The translations under genes and the position numbers were made by a program. Below are positions 34,634 through 43,500 of a stretch of 64,000 nucleotides of DNA, one piece after another (within the stretch, counting starts at the first letter, position 1; every line of letters begins with the position of its first letter). Below the pieces are notes generated by a model that saw nothing but the letters and a program-made list of their open reading frames with translations, did no database searches and had not been told where the DNA came from. The stretch covers positions 1 through 64,000 of the forward strand of contig NZ_FZMO01000223.1 of the NCBI RefSeq assembly GCF_900197875.1. Direction: 5' to 3'. The DNA is from Frankia canadensis (GTDB lineage: Bacteria > Actinomycetota > Actinomycetes > Frankiales > Frankiaceae).

Positions 34634-36772
34634 ATGCGTGAGCTGCGGGCGATCGCACTCAGCGAGGACGGCGGCTACCTCGTGCTCGCGGACGCGGCCG
34701 GGCGGACCGACGGCGAGCAGTTCCGAGTGCCGGTGGACGACCGGCTCCGGGCCGCCCTGCGCGGGGTGCGCCGCAGCGAGGTGCGCACGGAGAGCGCGCT
34801 GACGCCGCGGGAGATCCAGGCCCGGCTGCGGGCCGGGGAGACGGCCGCCGAGGTCGCCCGCGCCGCCGGGATCCCGGTGGAGCGGGTGGAGCGGTACGAG
34901 GGCCCGGTTCTGGCCGAGCGCGCCCGCGTCGTCCAGGAGGCCCGTGCCGCGCTGCTGCCCAAGGACCCCGGCGGGGTGCCCGGCCGGCCACTGGGCGAGG
35001 TCGTCGACGCGCGCCTGGTCGTCGCCCAGGACAACCCGGCCGCCGCGCAGTGGGACGCCTGGCGCCGCGTGGACGGCATCTGGCTGGTCCAGCTCACCTC
35101 CGAGAGCCGTTGCGCCCGCTGGACCTGGGATCCGGTCGTGCGCCGGGTCCGCCCGCACGACGACGCCGCCCGAGCACTCGTCGCTCCGGAGAGCGCCGAA
35201 CCCGCCGCCGTCCCGGCGCCGCCGGCCATGCCCGCCGCGCTGGCGCCCCCCGCCGGGCGGCCGGCGGGACCGGCGCTGACGCTGGTGCCCGACCAGGCCC
35301 CACTGGCCTCTTATCCCCCGGTGACCGCCGCCCCGCCCCCGGCGTTCCCGGACAGGCCGGCCGCGCGCTCCTACCCGCAGCCCGCGGCATTCCCCGGCAT
35401 TCCCTACCCGGCGGCGAACCAGCCCAGCGGCGCCCCGCCGGCGCGTCCCGGCGTCTTCCGGACGGTGCCCGCGCCGGATCTCGACCCTGCCCACGCGCCG
35501 GAGTTCACGCCGGATCATGCACCGCAGCCCGGCCCGGCCCCCACCCCCGCCGCGGCGGGGCTCCCGGTCGAGCCGCCCATGCCCGCCCGTCCTCAGACCA
35601 CCGTCGGCTCCGCCGTCTTCGGCGGGTCCCCAGCGGTCGGCGGTGCCCTGCCGGGGGCAGGCGCCTCGAGCGGCGCTCCGGGCGACGGCCCGGCCCTCTC
35701 CCACCCCGCGTCGCCGCCGGCCCACGGCGGGCAGCCCGGCATCGAGACGCCCGTCGGGCCCGCCCTGTCGCCCGCCATCGGCGGGCAGGCCGCTGTTCCC
35801 GGCAGCGCGAGCGCGGACGGCCAGGCGGCCGAGGACGGCGACGACCTCGGCGCCGACGTGGCCGCGGCCTTCGCTGGCGAGGCGGCGGCCTTCGCCGGCG
35901 AGGCGGCGGGCGGCACGGGCGACGAGTTCGTGGCCGACCAGACCTGGGCGGCGGATGCGGAGGCGGGCGAACCCGCCGCCCCAGCCGAGTTGGCCCGGCC
36001 CGAACCGGCCGAGGTCGCCGCGGCGAACCGTCGACCGGAGCCACAGCCGCCGCGGCGCACGGCCGCGACCCGGGTCAGTGCCCTGCCGCGCAACACCGGC
36101 CGGCGCCTCGGCACCAACACCACCGCCGCCCGGCCCGGCGCCGCGGCAACACCCGGTCGCGGCGTCCCCGCCGCCCGGCCCGCGGCCGCCCCGGCGGCAT
36201 CCGCGGCGTCGGCGGCACCGGCCCGCACGGGCGAGACCCCACGGGCGGCCGTCGCGCCGGCCGGCACGGCGCGCGTGACATCCGCCACGTCGCCGGCCGG
36301 CGCCGCCGCCATGCCCTCGGCCGCGAGCCCGGCGGACAAACCGGCCCGCACGCCCGCGGCACCCGCTGCCCGAACCTCGGGACGGGCGGCCGCCGCCGCC
36401 GCCGCCCGCGCCGCAGGGGGATCCGCCGCCCCCACCGCCTCCGCGGCGACGGTTCCCGAGCCCGCCGCGGTCCCCGAGCCGGCCGCGGTGGCCGAGCCGG
36501 CAGCCGCGGCCAGCACCCCTGCCACCACCGGTGGGCGCCGTCAGGCCGCCGCCACCACGGCGGCGAAGGGCAAGGCATCCGCGACCGAGGAGAACGAGAA
36601 AGTTACGGACAGCGACGCCGACACTGCCGCAGAGAAGTCGAACGCACCCGCTGCGTCACGAGGCCGCCAGAACACCGGCACCCGCGGGGGGGAACGTCCC
36701 GCAGGCGGTCGACGTGGACGCAAGTCAGTGCCAGCATGGGACGACATCGTCTTCGGCGCCCGACGGACCTAG
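34634..36772 (+). CDS. sepH: Septation protein SepH with an unusually long linker
   Basis: 712 residues. The N-terminal 165 form the DUF3071/SepH domain, which contains an HTH-like segment (LTPREIQARLRAGETAAEVARAAGIPVERVERYEGPVLAERARVV) and a Trp-rich C-terminal part. SepH helps FtsZ assemble at division sites in Streptomyces. About 520 residues of Pro/Ala-rich low-complexity sequence follow. A conserved short C-terminus ends GRKSVPAWDDIVFG. Most family members are roughly half this length, so the linker is greatly expanded. ATG preceded by AACAGGAGG. Confidence 0.88.
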   Translation: MRELRAIALSEDGGYLVLADAAGRTDGEQFRVPVDDRLRAALRGVRRSEVRTESALTPREIQARLRAGETAAEVARAAGIPVERVERYEGPVLAERARVVQEARAALLPKDPGGVPGRPLGEVVDARLVVAQDNPAAAQWDAWRRVDGIWLVQLTSESRCARWTWDPVVRRVRPHDDAARALVAPESAEPAAVPAPPAMPAALAPPAGRPAGPALTLVPDQAPLASYPPVTAAPPPAFPDRPAARSYPQPAAFPGIPYPAANQPSGAPPARPGVFRTVPAPDLDPAHAPEFTPDHAPQPGPAPTPAAAGLPVEPPMPARPQTTVGSAVFGGSPAVGGALPGAGASSGAPGDGPALSHPASPPAHGGQPGIETPVGPALSPAIGGQAAVPGSASADGQAAEDGDDLGADVAAAFAGEAAAFAGEAAGGTGDEFVADQTWAADAEAGEPAAPAELARPEPAEVAAANRRPEPQPPRRTAATRVSALPRNTGRRLGTNTTAARPGAAATPGRGVPAARPAAAPAASAASAAPARTGETPRAAVAPAGTARVTSATSPAGAAAMPSAASPADKPARTPAAPAARTSGRAAAAAAARAAGGSAAPTASAATVPEPAAVPEPAAVAEPAAAASTPATTGGRRQAAATTAAKGKASATEENEKVTDSDADTAAEKSNAPAASRGRQNTGTRGGERPAGGRRGRKSVPAWDDIVFGARRT

Positions 36773-36867
36773 AGCGGCCGGCGGGACCAGGACGAGTACA
36801 GTACGCGGCCCGAACAACGCCGCGGACGCCACGCCGCTCTGGATGCAATGACGCCACGAGAGCCGGC

Positions 36868-36907
36868 TGTGAGTAAACCGTCACATGGTCAGGTGGAACG
36901 TCTGACC
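36868..36907. promoter_or_regulatory. Two adjacent inverted repeats upstream of the DUF7455 gene
   Basis: TGTGA-N8-TCACA (36868-36885) is followed by GGTCAG-N9-CTGACC (36887-36907), 22 nt before the GTG. The first resembles a CRP-type site with an 8- rather than 6-nt spacer. Either could be an operator; neither is proven. Confidence 0.4.
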
Positions 36908-36929
36908 GCCTAACACAGTTGGAGTAGAT

Positions 36930-37130
36930 GTGACAGGGACTACCACGAAGCCGACGCTGACCAACCTCGATCGTTGCGACCGGTGCGGTGCCCAGGCATA
37001 CGTGCGGGTGGTGCTGCCGGGCGGCGGAGATCTTCTGTTCTGCCGTCACCACGCCAAGTCGCACGACTCCAAGCTGCGCGAGATGGCGGTCGAGTACCAC
37101 GACGAGACCGACAAGCTCAGCGTGTCCTGA
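36930..37130 (+). CDS. DUF7455 small zinc-ribbon-like protein
   Basis: 66 residues. CDRCGAQAYVRV and LLFCRHHAKSH give a CxxC...CxxH pattern that probably binds zinc. This mini-protein is widespread in actinobacteria near division and sigma-factor genes; function unknown. GTG start with TTGGAG 5 nt before it. Followed by a strong terminator, so monocistronic. Confidence 0.85.
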   Translation: MTGTTTKPTLTNLDRCDRCGAQAYVRVVLPGGGDLLFCRHHAKSHDSKLREMAVEYHDETDKLSVS

Positions 37131-37151
37131 ACCTCGCGTTTCGATAGTCGG

Positions 37152-37183
37152 AGGGGCATGTCACCGAGGTGTGGCATGCCCCT
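37152..37183 (+). terminator. Terminator after the DUF7455 gene
   Basis: 13-bp stem (37152-37164 with 37171-37183, one G-U pair) and 6-nt loop, 21 nt past the stop codon. Confidence 0.75.
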
Positions 37184-37330
37184 TCCGCTCGCTGCCGGCG
37201 GACCTGCGCCGACCGACCCGCGCGCCGCGGCCCGCACCATCCACTGACGGGCCATCCCGGATCAGTGTGCTCGGCGCCAGTCCGGCGCCGTTGACCTCCA
37301 TGGGCCTCACCAGGCCATACGGTGGGATCC

Positions 37331-38479
37331 GTGGCCACCGCGGGGAACGACGTGTCCACTCCCGTGGCACGCGGGCCGGCGCGAGGCCGGTCGGCTCGAC
37401 TACTACGACGAGTCGTGGTCGGCGCGGTGCCGGGCCTGCGGTCGCGACTGCGGCGCCGCAGGGTGACGGCCAAGGCCAGGGTGCGCCACAGCGCCGTGTT
37501 CCGCCGCCTCGACCGTGAGCAGCGCCGGGTGCCTCGCGCGCCGCTGCGGCTGGTTCGCCGGACCGTCGCCAACGCCTGGCGGCATCGGGTCCTGGGCCTC
37601 GCCGCCGAGGCCGGGTTCTGGCAGCTGCTGTCGCTGCCGCCGCTGCTGTTGTCGCTGCTCGGCGCGCTCGGCTATGTCGCCGAGTCGATCGGGCACAACG
37701 CGCTCGGCACCATCCGCAACAGCATTCTGCGCGGTGCCGGCGACCTGCTCACCGAATCGGTGGTGGACGACGCGGTCCGGCCTACCGTCGACGAGATCCT
37801 CTCCCGGGGGCGCCCGGACGTCATCTCCATCGGTTTCGTGCTGTCCCTGTGGACCGGCTCGACGGCGATGGCGACGTTCGTCAACACCATCACGATCGCG
37901 TACGGCCAGCGTGATCTCCGCTCGGCGGTGCGCAGCCGGCTCCTCGCCCTCGGTCTGTTCCTGGCGCAGCTGACCAGCGGAGTGATCATTCTGCCGGCAC
38001 TCGTCCTGGGCCCCGGCGTCATCTCGCGGATCCTCGACGCGGACCGGCACCCGTCCGTGGACCGGCTCCTGACCTCGTTGTTCTGGCCAGTGGTCGGCGC
38101 GGTCGCGCTGACGATGCTGACGTCGCTATACCACCTGTCGCTGCCGGTGCGCCGACCGTGGTGGCGGGCGTTGCCCGGGGCGACGCTCGCGCTGGTGTGC
38201 TGGCTGGTCGGCAGCTACGTCCTGCGCCTCTACCTGGAGTTCGTGTTCAGTCACGAGCTGGTCTACGGCTCGCTGGGCTCCCCCGTGGCGGCGCTGCTGT
38301 TCTTCTACATAACGGCGCTCGCGGTGCTGCTCGGCGCCGAGCTCAACGCCGCTCTCGACGAACGGTCCCGATCCGTCATGGTCGAGGACGCGCCCGAGCC
38401 ACCAGGGCCACCGGAGCCACCAGGGCCACCGGAGCCGGCGGGATCCGACGGCCGGCCTCCCCGCGGGCACGAGCCCTGA
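37331..38479 (+). CDS. YihY/BrkB-like integral membrane protein
   Basis: About 382 residues. A basic N-terminus of about 75 residues precedes six or so membrane helices of the YihY/virulence-factor BrkB family (GFWQLLSLPPLLLSLLGALGYV, FVLSLWTGSTAMATFVNTI, WWRALPGATLALVCWLVGSYVLRLYLEF, SPVAALLFFYITALAVLLGAELNAAL). It has a Pro-Glu-Gly-rich tail with EPPGPP repeats. Family function is unsettled (transport or an envelope role). Starts GTG 37322 and 37331 are equally weak. Converges on the LCP gene 40 bp downstream. Confidence 0.85.
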   Translation: MATAGNDVSTPVARGPARGRSARLLRRVVVGAVPGLRSRLRRRRVTAKARVRHSAVFRRLDREQRRVPRAPLRLVRRTVANAWRHRVLGLAAEAGFWQLLSLPPLLLSLLGALGYVAESIGHNALGTIRNSILRGAGDLLTESVVDDAVRPTVDEILSRGRPDVISIGFVLSLWTGSTAMATFVNTITIAYGQRDLRSAVRSRLLALGLFLAQLTSGVIILPALVLGPGVISRILDADRHPSVDRLLTSLFWPVVGAVALTMLTSLYHLSLPVRRPWWRALPGATLALVCWLVGSYVLRLYLEFVFSHELVYGSLGSPVAALLFFYITALAVLLGAELNAALDERSRSVMVEDAPEPPGPPEPPGPPEPAGSDGRPPRGHEP

Positions 38480-38519
38480 GCGGAACTCCCCGGACCGCGA
38501 ACGGCCCGCGCGGACCCGG

Positions 38520-39977
38520 TCAGTAGGTGCAGGAGCCGCTCGTCGACGGGGCCGGCGCGGCCGTGGTCGCCGCAGGCGCGGCGACTGGCCGGGTCCATGC
38601 CACGGGGATGCCGACACCGCCGGTGCCGCCCGGCCCGGCGGGTGTCGCGGGAACCGCCGCAAGCGCCCCCGCGGCGCCCGTCGTCTGGCTCACCCGACCG
38701 CCGAAGGGTTTCAGGAAGGCACCGAGCTGGGCGGGATCAAGGACCAGGACGCTCTGCCCGGCCCGAGTGCCCCCGGTGGCGGGAACGGTCGCGAAGGTGA
38801 CCCCGCCCGAGCCGATCGCCTGCATGCGCACCGCGAGCAGCCGCAGGTCGGCGAGGGAGGTCTGGTCGTCCAGGGTGAGTGCGGAGGTGGCGGCGTCGAC
38901 CACGTTGATCAGCTTGGCGGGGTTGAGCAGGGTGTCGGTCGCGGAGATGCGCCGGAACACGACGCCGAGGAACTGCTGCTGACGGCGGATCCGGTCGATG
39001 TCACTCTCCGGAAGTCCGTACCGCTGGCGCACGAACGCCAGCGCCTGCGCGCCGTTCAGCCGGTTCTCGCCCACCTGGCCGGAGAATCCGGAGAAGTGGT
39101 CATGCAGGTTGTCGAAGCCGCGGGCCCTGAGCTCGGGCGGCAGCTCCCTGATGCAGACCGTGACGCCGCCCAGCGCGTCCGTCATGCCCTGGAAGCCGAC
39201 GAAGTCGATCTGCACGTAGTGGTCGACCCTGATCCCGGTCAGTCCCTCGATCGTGGACACGAGCAGGGACGGCCCGCCATAGGAGTAGGCCGCGTTCAGC
39301 TTCGACCGCTGCGCGGCGTGCTGGGTGCCGCGGGAGTCCGTGTAGGCCGGGATGCGCACCCACAGGTCCCGGGGAAACGAGATCAGGGTCGTCGAGCCGC
39401 TGGCGTCGAGGTGGGCGAGGATCGTCGTGTCCGAGCGCTGGCCCTCGGCCGCGCCGAACGCACCGTTCGTGCCGGCCCGGGAGTCCGAGCCGACGAGCAG
39501 GATGTTCTGGGTGCCGCCGCCGGCCTTCGCCGGCCGGTCCACGCCCGCGGAGAAGGTCAGTGGCACGTGCCGGACCCGCCCGTCGTAGTGGCGCAGCACC
39601 GCCCAGCCGGTCGTCGCGAGGATCAGCACGACGGCGGCCAGCACGGCGGCGTCCGCCGGGGCCTCACCGCCGTCGCCATGCCGGCCGTCGCCATTGCGGT
39701 CGTCGCCATTGCGGTCGTTGCCATTGCGGTCGTCGGGGGGAGGTGCGTACCGGTCGTCCGCCGGCGGACCGTAGGGGGTGGGCCGGCCCCGCGGGGCGTC
39801 CGCGGCGGCTGGGCCGCGGGCCCGGCGGGCTCCCGGGTCGCGGCGCTGCCACTGGCCGGCCGGCCACTGGTCGCCCGCGGACCCGCGGCGTGGATCTCGC
39901 CGGGCGCCACCACCGGGCTCTCCACGGTCCGCCCCGGGCGGGCCGTACCGCTCCGGCCGATCCGGAGGCCAGGTCAT
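38520..39977 (-). CDS. LytR-CpsA-Psr (LCP) family cell-wall polymer ligase
   Basis: 485 residues. A disordered N-terminus with Asp-Arg-Asn-Gly repeats (about 80-105) precedes one membrane helix (about 110-127). The external LCP domain has LLVGSDSRAG, RSDTTILAHLD, LISFPRDLWVRIP, FNAAY-like LNAAYSYGG and RVDHYVQIDF. It attaches polysaccharide or teichoic-acid-like polymer to peptidoglycan. A Pro/Ala-rich C-terminus ends SGSCTY. ATG 39977 is chosen because GGAGGGGAGG lies just upstream; GTG 39998 would start inside that purine tract. May serve the surface polymer made by the 8-16 kb cluster. Confidence 0.9.
   Translation of the reverse strand: MTWPPDRPERYGPPGADRGEPGGGARRDPRRGSAGDQWPAGQWQRRDPGARRARGPAAADAPRGRPTPYGPPADDRYAPPPDDRNGNDRNGDDRNGDGRHGDGGEAPADAAVLAAVVLILATTGWAVLRHYDGRVRHVPLTFSAGVDRPAKAGGGTQNILLVGSDSRAGTNGAFGAAEGQRSDTTILAHLDASGSTTLISFPRDLWVRIPAYTDSRGTQHAAQRSKLNAAYSYGGPSLLVSTIEGLTGIRVDHYVQIDFVGFQGMTDALGGVTVCIRELPPELRARGFDNLHDHFSGFSGQVGENRLNGAQALAFVRQRYGLPESDIDRIRRQQQFLGVVFRRISATDTLLNPAKLINVVDAATSALTLDDQTSLADLRLLAVRMQAIGSGGVTFATVPATGGTRAGQSVLVLDPAQLGAFLKPFGGRVSQTTGAAGALAAVPATPAGPGGTGGVGIPVAWTRPVAAPAATTAAPAPSTSGSCTY
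39662..39740. repeat. Short tandem repeats in the LCP N-terminus
   Basis: Repeats of CCATTGCGGTCGTCG-type 15-nt units encode Asn-Asp-Arg-Asn-Gly-Asp motifs on the minus strand. Confidence 0.75.
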
Positions 39978-40806
39978 GGCAGCCTCCCCTCCCTCCACCG
40001 GGACGGGATCATCCGTTCCGGTGGCGCCGTCCTGTCGCGGGCACGCCGTCCATGGCGAGCCGTCCCGCCGGCGCCGAGGGCCGGGTCACGGCCACACCGC
40101 GGCCCGGGACCGGCCCCGCTCGCCGCGGCGCCGGGCCTGGTCCTCGCCGCCACCGCGATCGTTCCCGCCGAGCAGTTCCGGCCAGCGGAGCCGTTCCGGT
40201 CAACGGACGAACGGAACAGTCCTGGACAGCCTCTCATCCCAGGCCACTTCGACACGCCGTAGATGCGTCCGGTCTGTGTCGGATGGCCGACGATGCCGGG
40301 CACGCGCGGCCGGGCGCCGGCGCCGTCGACGCGAAGCCCGACGGATGGTGACGTTCACGACATCACCGTTCGCACCCAGGGTCCCCGGTTCGGGTATCCC
40401 TCGCCGAGGTTCTGGCCGCGGACGATCCGGCGAGCCGGGCCGCCGGGGGCGTCCGCCGCGCGGAAAACCGTACTGCCGACAGTGCAGGAGTCAGCGCCCG
40501 GACCGAACCGACGGCGAGACGCGTCCTGAGGACCCCCGTCCACCACCTCACCTCGGCACGCCCGTCAACAGGCCACGACACGAGGTCACGAAACCGGCGT
40601 TATCACACTGTCGATACCACCGATCGCGCGTCGTCGTTAACGGATTCGCCGGGATGCGGCCCGAGCCGGACACGAGGCATCGTCGTGGCGCCCGCCGCGC
40701 GGAATATTCGCCGGCACGATCGCCGAGATGTCCGCCGATCGTGCCGGCGGACACCAGCCCGGGGACGCACTACCCGTCGAAGCCCGGCCGCCCTACCGTT
40801 AACGGT
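39978..40806. other. 829-bp divergent intergenic region (LCP / pepP)
   Basis: No convincing gene. Contains a 14-bp perfect inverted repeat at 40709-40749, a GTTAACGG motif near 40636, and a 14-bp palindrome with the same core at 40794-40807. The middle part shows no biased codon use and is of lower GC than the surroundings. Confidence 0.5.
40709..40749. promoter_or_regulatory. 14-bp inverted repeat upstream of pepP
   Basis: CGCCGGCACGATCG and its exact complement with a 13-nt loop, ending 57 nt before the pepP ATG. Could be an attenuator or a binding site. Confidence 0.5.
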
Positions 40807-40807
40807 A
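40794..40807. promoter_or_regulatory. Palindrome over the pepP -10 and start
   Basis: TACCGTTAACGGTA is a perfect 14-bp palindrome. Its first six bases are a TANNNT box 7 nt before the ATG, and its last base is the A of the ATG. A repressor here would block a leaderless transcript. Confidence 0.55.
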
Positions 40808-42501
40808 TGAGTGCCCACCCCGACCAAAGCACACCTGAGCCGGCCGCCCCGGGGGCGCCCGAGGGAGCCTCGGCGCAGCGTGACCAGAACGCCGCCGCAG
40901 TCGGCGAGGCGGACCTTGTCCGCACCCGCACCGATGTACCCGCCGGCGTCCGTGATTCCGGTGGCACCGAGGTTGATTCGTCTCCCGGGGACGGTGGTAC
41001 CTCGGCCGGGGACGGGCCCGAACCCGCGGCGACTTCCGCCCGCGAACCCGGCCAGGCCAACCACGATGAGGAACCGCATGCCGCGTTTCGGCGATTTATG
41101 GCCACCGGCTGGGCGCCGATTGACGACGCTCTGCCATCCCGCGATGACTGTGCCCCCTACGCGGCGAAACGCCGGGCCTTGTTGGGATCGCGGTTCCCGA
41201 CGGACGCCCTGGTAGTGCCGAGCGGGGCTCTGCGGGTCCGGGCAAACGACACGGATTATCCGTTCCGTCCGGGAAGTGACTTCTTCTGGTTGACAGGTTG
41301 TCATGAACCCGACGCCGTGCTGGTTCTGCTACCGAACGCGGCCGGGGAGCACCCGGCGACCCTCTATGTCCCCGGCCGCTCGGACCGATCCAGCTCGGCG
41401 TTCTACGCCGATCGGCGATACGGGGAACTGTGGGTGGGTCCCCGTCCCGGCGTCCCTGAGACGCAGGCCGCCCTGGAGATCGAGTGCCGGCCCCTGACCG
41501 AGCTTCCCGAGATGCTGGCCCGGCTGGCACCGGGAAACACCAGGGTGCTGCGCGGAATCGACCCGCTGGTGGACCGATCGGTGCTGCGGTGGACGGCCGG
41601 CCGGTCCGGCGACGACCGGGATCAGCAGCTTGCCCAGACGCTTTCCGAGCTGCGCCTGGTCAAGGATGACTTCGAGATCGCCCGCCTGGACGAGGCGGCC
41701 GCGGCCACGGCCCGCGGCTTCACCGAGTGCGTGGCAGAAATCGGCCACGCGATCGGGCTGCCCAACGGTGAACGCTGGTTGGAGGGCACCTTCTGGCGGC
41801 GGGCCAGGGTGGACGGCAACGACGTCGGATACGGCTCCATCGTCGCCTGCGGACACCACGCCACGACCCTGCACTGGGTGCGCGACGACGGCCCGGTGCG
41901 CCCCGGTGAGCTGGCCCTGCTCGACATGGGCGTGGAGGGAAGGTCGCTGTATACGGCGGACGTCACTCGCACGCTACCGATCACCGGCCGGTTCACGGAC
42001 CTGCAGCGACAGGTCTACGACGTCGTACTGCGGGCGCAGCAGGCGGGCATCGAGGCGGTGCGCCCGGGGGCGTCGTTCCTGGACCCGCACCGTGCCGCGA
42101 TGCGGGTCATCGCCACCGCGCTCGATGACTGGGGCCTGCTCGCGAACGGCGCGCAGGCCTCGTTGTCCGAGGATCCCCACGCCCCGGGCGCCGGGCTGCA
42201 CCGGCGATACACCCTGCATTCCACGTCGCACATGCTCGGCCTGGACGTTCACGACTGTGCGCAGGCCCGCGACACGGCCTACCGGGACGCGGCGCTCGAG
42301 CCCGGGATGGTGCTGACCGTGGAACCGGGTTTGTACTTCCAGCCCGACGACCTCACCGTTCCCCCGGAGCTGCGGGGCATCGGCGTCCGGATAGAAGACG
42401 ACATCCTGGTCACCAGGGACGGATGGCGGAACATGTCCGCCGCGCTTCCCCGAAGCCCGGAAGACGTCGAAAACTGGATGGGCAGACATCCGTCGAACTG
42501 A
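40807..42501 (+). CDS. pepP: Xaa-Pro aminopeptidase
   Basis: 564 residues. An acidic low-complexity N-terminus (about 95) is followed by the aminopeptidase P N-terminal domain (RRALLGSRFPTDALVVPSG, DYPFRPGSDFFWLTG) and the pita-bread metallopeptidase. Metal ligands are visible as Asp in LLDMGVEG and YTADVTR, His in STSHMLGLDVHD, Glu in TVEPGLYF and Glu in GVRIEDDILVT. It removes an N-terminal residue before proline. The long N-terminal extension is unlike the Escherichia coli enzyme. Leaderless start inferred from the -10 box. Followed by a strong hairpin. Confidence 0.92.
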   Translation: MSAHPDQSTPEPAAPGAPEGASAQRDQNAAAVGEADLVRTRTDVPAGVRDSGGTEVDSSPGDGGTSAGDGPEPAATSAREPGQANHDEEPHAAFRRFMATGWAPIDDALPSRDDCAPYAAKRRALLGSRFPTDALVVPSGALRVRANDTDYPFRPGSDFFWLTGCHEPDAVLVLLPNAAGEHPATLYVPGRSDRSSSAFYADRRYGELWVGPRPGVPETQAALEIECRPLTELPEMLARLAPGNTRVLRGIDPLVDRSVLRWTAGRSGDDRDQQLAQTLSELRLVKDDFEIARLDEAAAATARGFTECVAEIGHAIGLPNGERWLEGTFWRRARVDGNDVGYGSIVACGHHATTLHWVRDDGPVRPGELALLDMGVEGRSLYTADVTRTLPITGRFTDLQRQVYDVVLRAQQAGIEAVRPGASFLDPHRAAMRVIATALDDWGLLANGAQASLSEDPHAPGAGLHRRYTLHSTSHMLGLDVHDCAQARDTAYRDAALEPGMVLTVEPGLYFQPDDLTVPPELRGIGVRIEDDILVTRDGWRNMSAALPRSPEDVENWMGRHPSN

Positions 42502-42549
42502 CGGAACGCACAGAGTCGGCGACAGCCCGCTTCGGCGTGGGTGTCAATC

Positions 42550-42586
42550 GTTCCTGCCACACCGGCCTGGCCGGTGTGGCAGGAAC
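42550..42586. terminator. 18-bp perfect inverted repeat between pepP and lsr2
   Basis: A 37-bp near-palindrome (GTTCCTGCCACACCGGCC, one base, then its complement) lies between convergent genes, 49 nt past pepP. Probably a bidirectional terminator. Confidence 0.75.
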
Positions 42587-42721
42587 CCAACCTGGCAAAA
42601 CCTGATCAGCAGGTCCTCGGGCCGGTGGGCGCGCGACCCGCGGCCGAATACCGCGGGTGCGCCAGGTACTACGGGGTCCACTGCTTCGAGCCTCGACCCG
42701 GAAAAATCGTCAAGGCCAGGA

Positions 42722-43063
42722 TCAGTGGGCCTTGTCGTACGCCTCGACGATGTTGGAGGCGATACGGCCACGGTCACTCACCGTGTATCCGTTGCTGCGC
42801 GCCCACTCACGAATGTCGGCGGTGCGGTCGGTTCCGCCGGTACGCCGCGAAGCGGCACGCACGCCACGCCGGCCGCCGGCCGCGCGGCCGCCGGAACGCC
42901 GGGCCGCGGTCACGAACGGCGCCAGCGACTCACGCAACTTCGTGGCGTTCTTCTCCGACAGGTCGATCTCATACTGCGCACCGTCGAGTCCGAAGCGGAC
43001 AGTCTCGTCGGCCTCTTCTCCACTGAGATCGTCAATCAACGAGACGATGGTCTTCTGGGCCAT
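42722..43063 (-). CDS. lsr2: Lsr2 nucleoid-associated protein
   Basis: 113 residues. An N-terminal dimerisation domain (MAQKTIVSLIDDLSGEEADETVRFGLDGAQYEIDLS begins it, here summarised) is followed by a basic Gly/Arg linker. The C-terminal DNA-binding domain has REWARSNGYTVSDRGRI; the Arg-Gly-Arg inserts in the minor groove of AT-rich DNA. Lsr2 silences foreign or AT-rich genes in actinobacteria. ATG has AAGGAGAG upstream. Monocistronic. Confidence 0.96.
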   Translation of the reverse strand: MAQKTIVSLIDDLSGEEADETVRFGLDGAQYEIDLSEKNATKLRESLAPFVTAARRSGGRAAGGRRGVRAASRRTGGTDRTADIREWARSNGYTVSDRGRIASNIVEAYDKAH

Positions 43064-43500
43064 GCCACTCTCCTTCAGGTCAGCGGACCGCAGAACTCAC
43101 GCGTCTAGTATTACCACGAGAACACCGGGAACTGTCACGCCTGGGTTCGACAGACTCGCGGACTAGGGCCGCCGAACACCAAGACAGCGGTCTAGGCGCG
43201 CCGGTCACCTGACGGAGTGCGGAACCCAAAGACGGCGTCCAAGCCCGGCATGATAGGAGGCGATCATGTTCTGCGAATCACACCTTCCCCGCCGAAACGC
43301 CGACCGCAAGCGGACAGTTGGGCCGCCGTCGGCCGGCCGGCGGCCATGCCCGCTGACCTTGGGACACCGATCGTGTTCGTCTACCGACTCCACGGGCCAT
43401 TGCCCGGCAATCGGCCGCCATCAGCCGACCGGTGCTTTGGGACGCGGTCGCCGCGAGCGGAACCGACCGGTACGAATGCCAAAGGGGATCGTGGCGGCGG
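43064..43500 (+). other. Intergenic region upstream of lsr2 and the NYN gene
   Basis: 437 bp between divergent genes, less GC-rich than average. Holds the lsr2 promoter on its left. At 43253-43268 an excellent AGGAGG precedes an ATG (43266) that opens an 82-codon frame running 14 nt into the next gene. The encoded peptide has no similarity I know and unbiased codon use, so I do not call it a gene. Confidence 0.5.
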
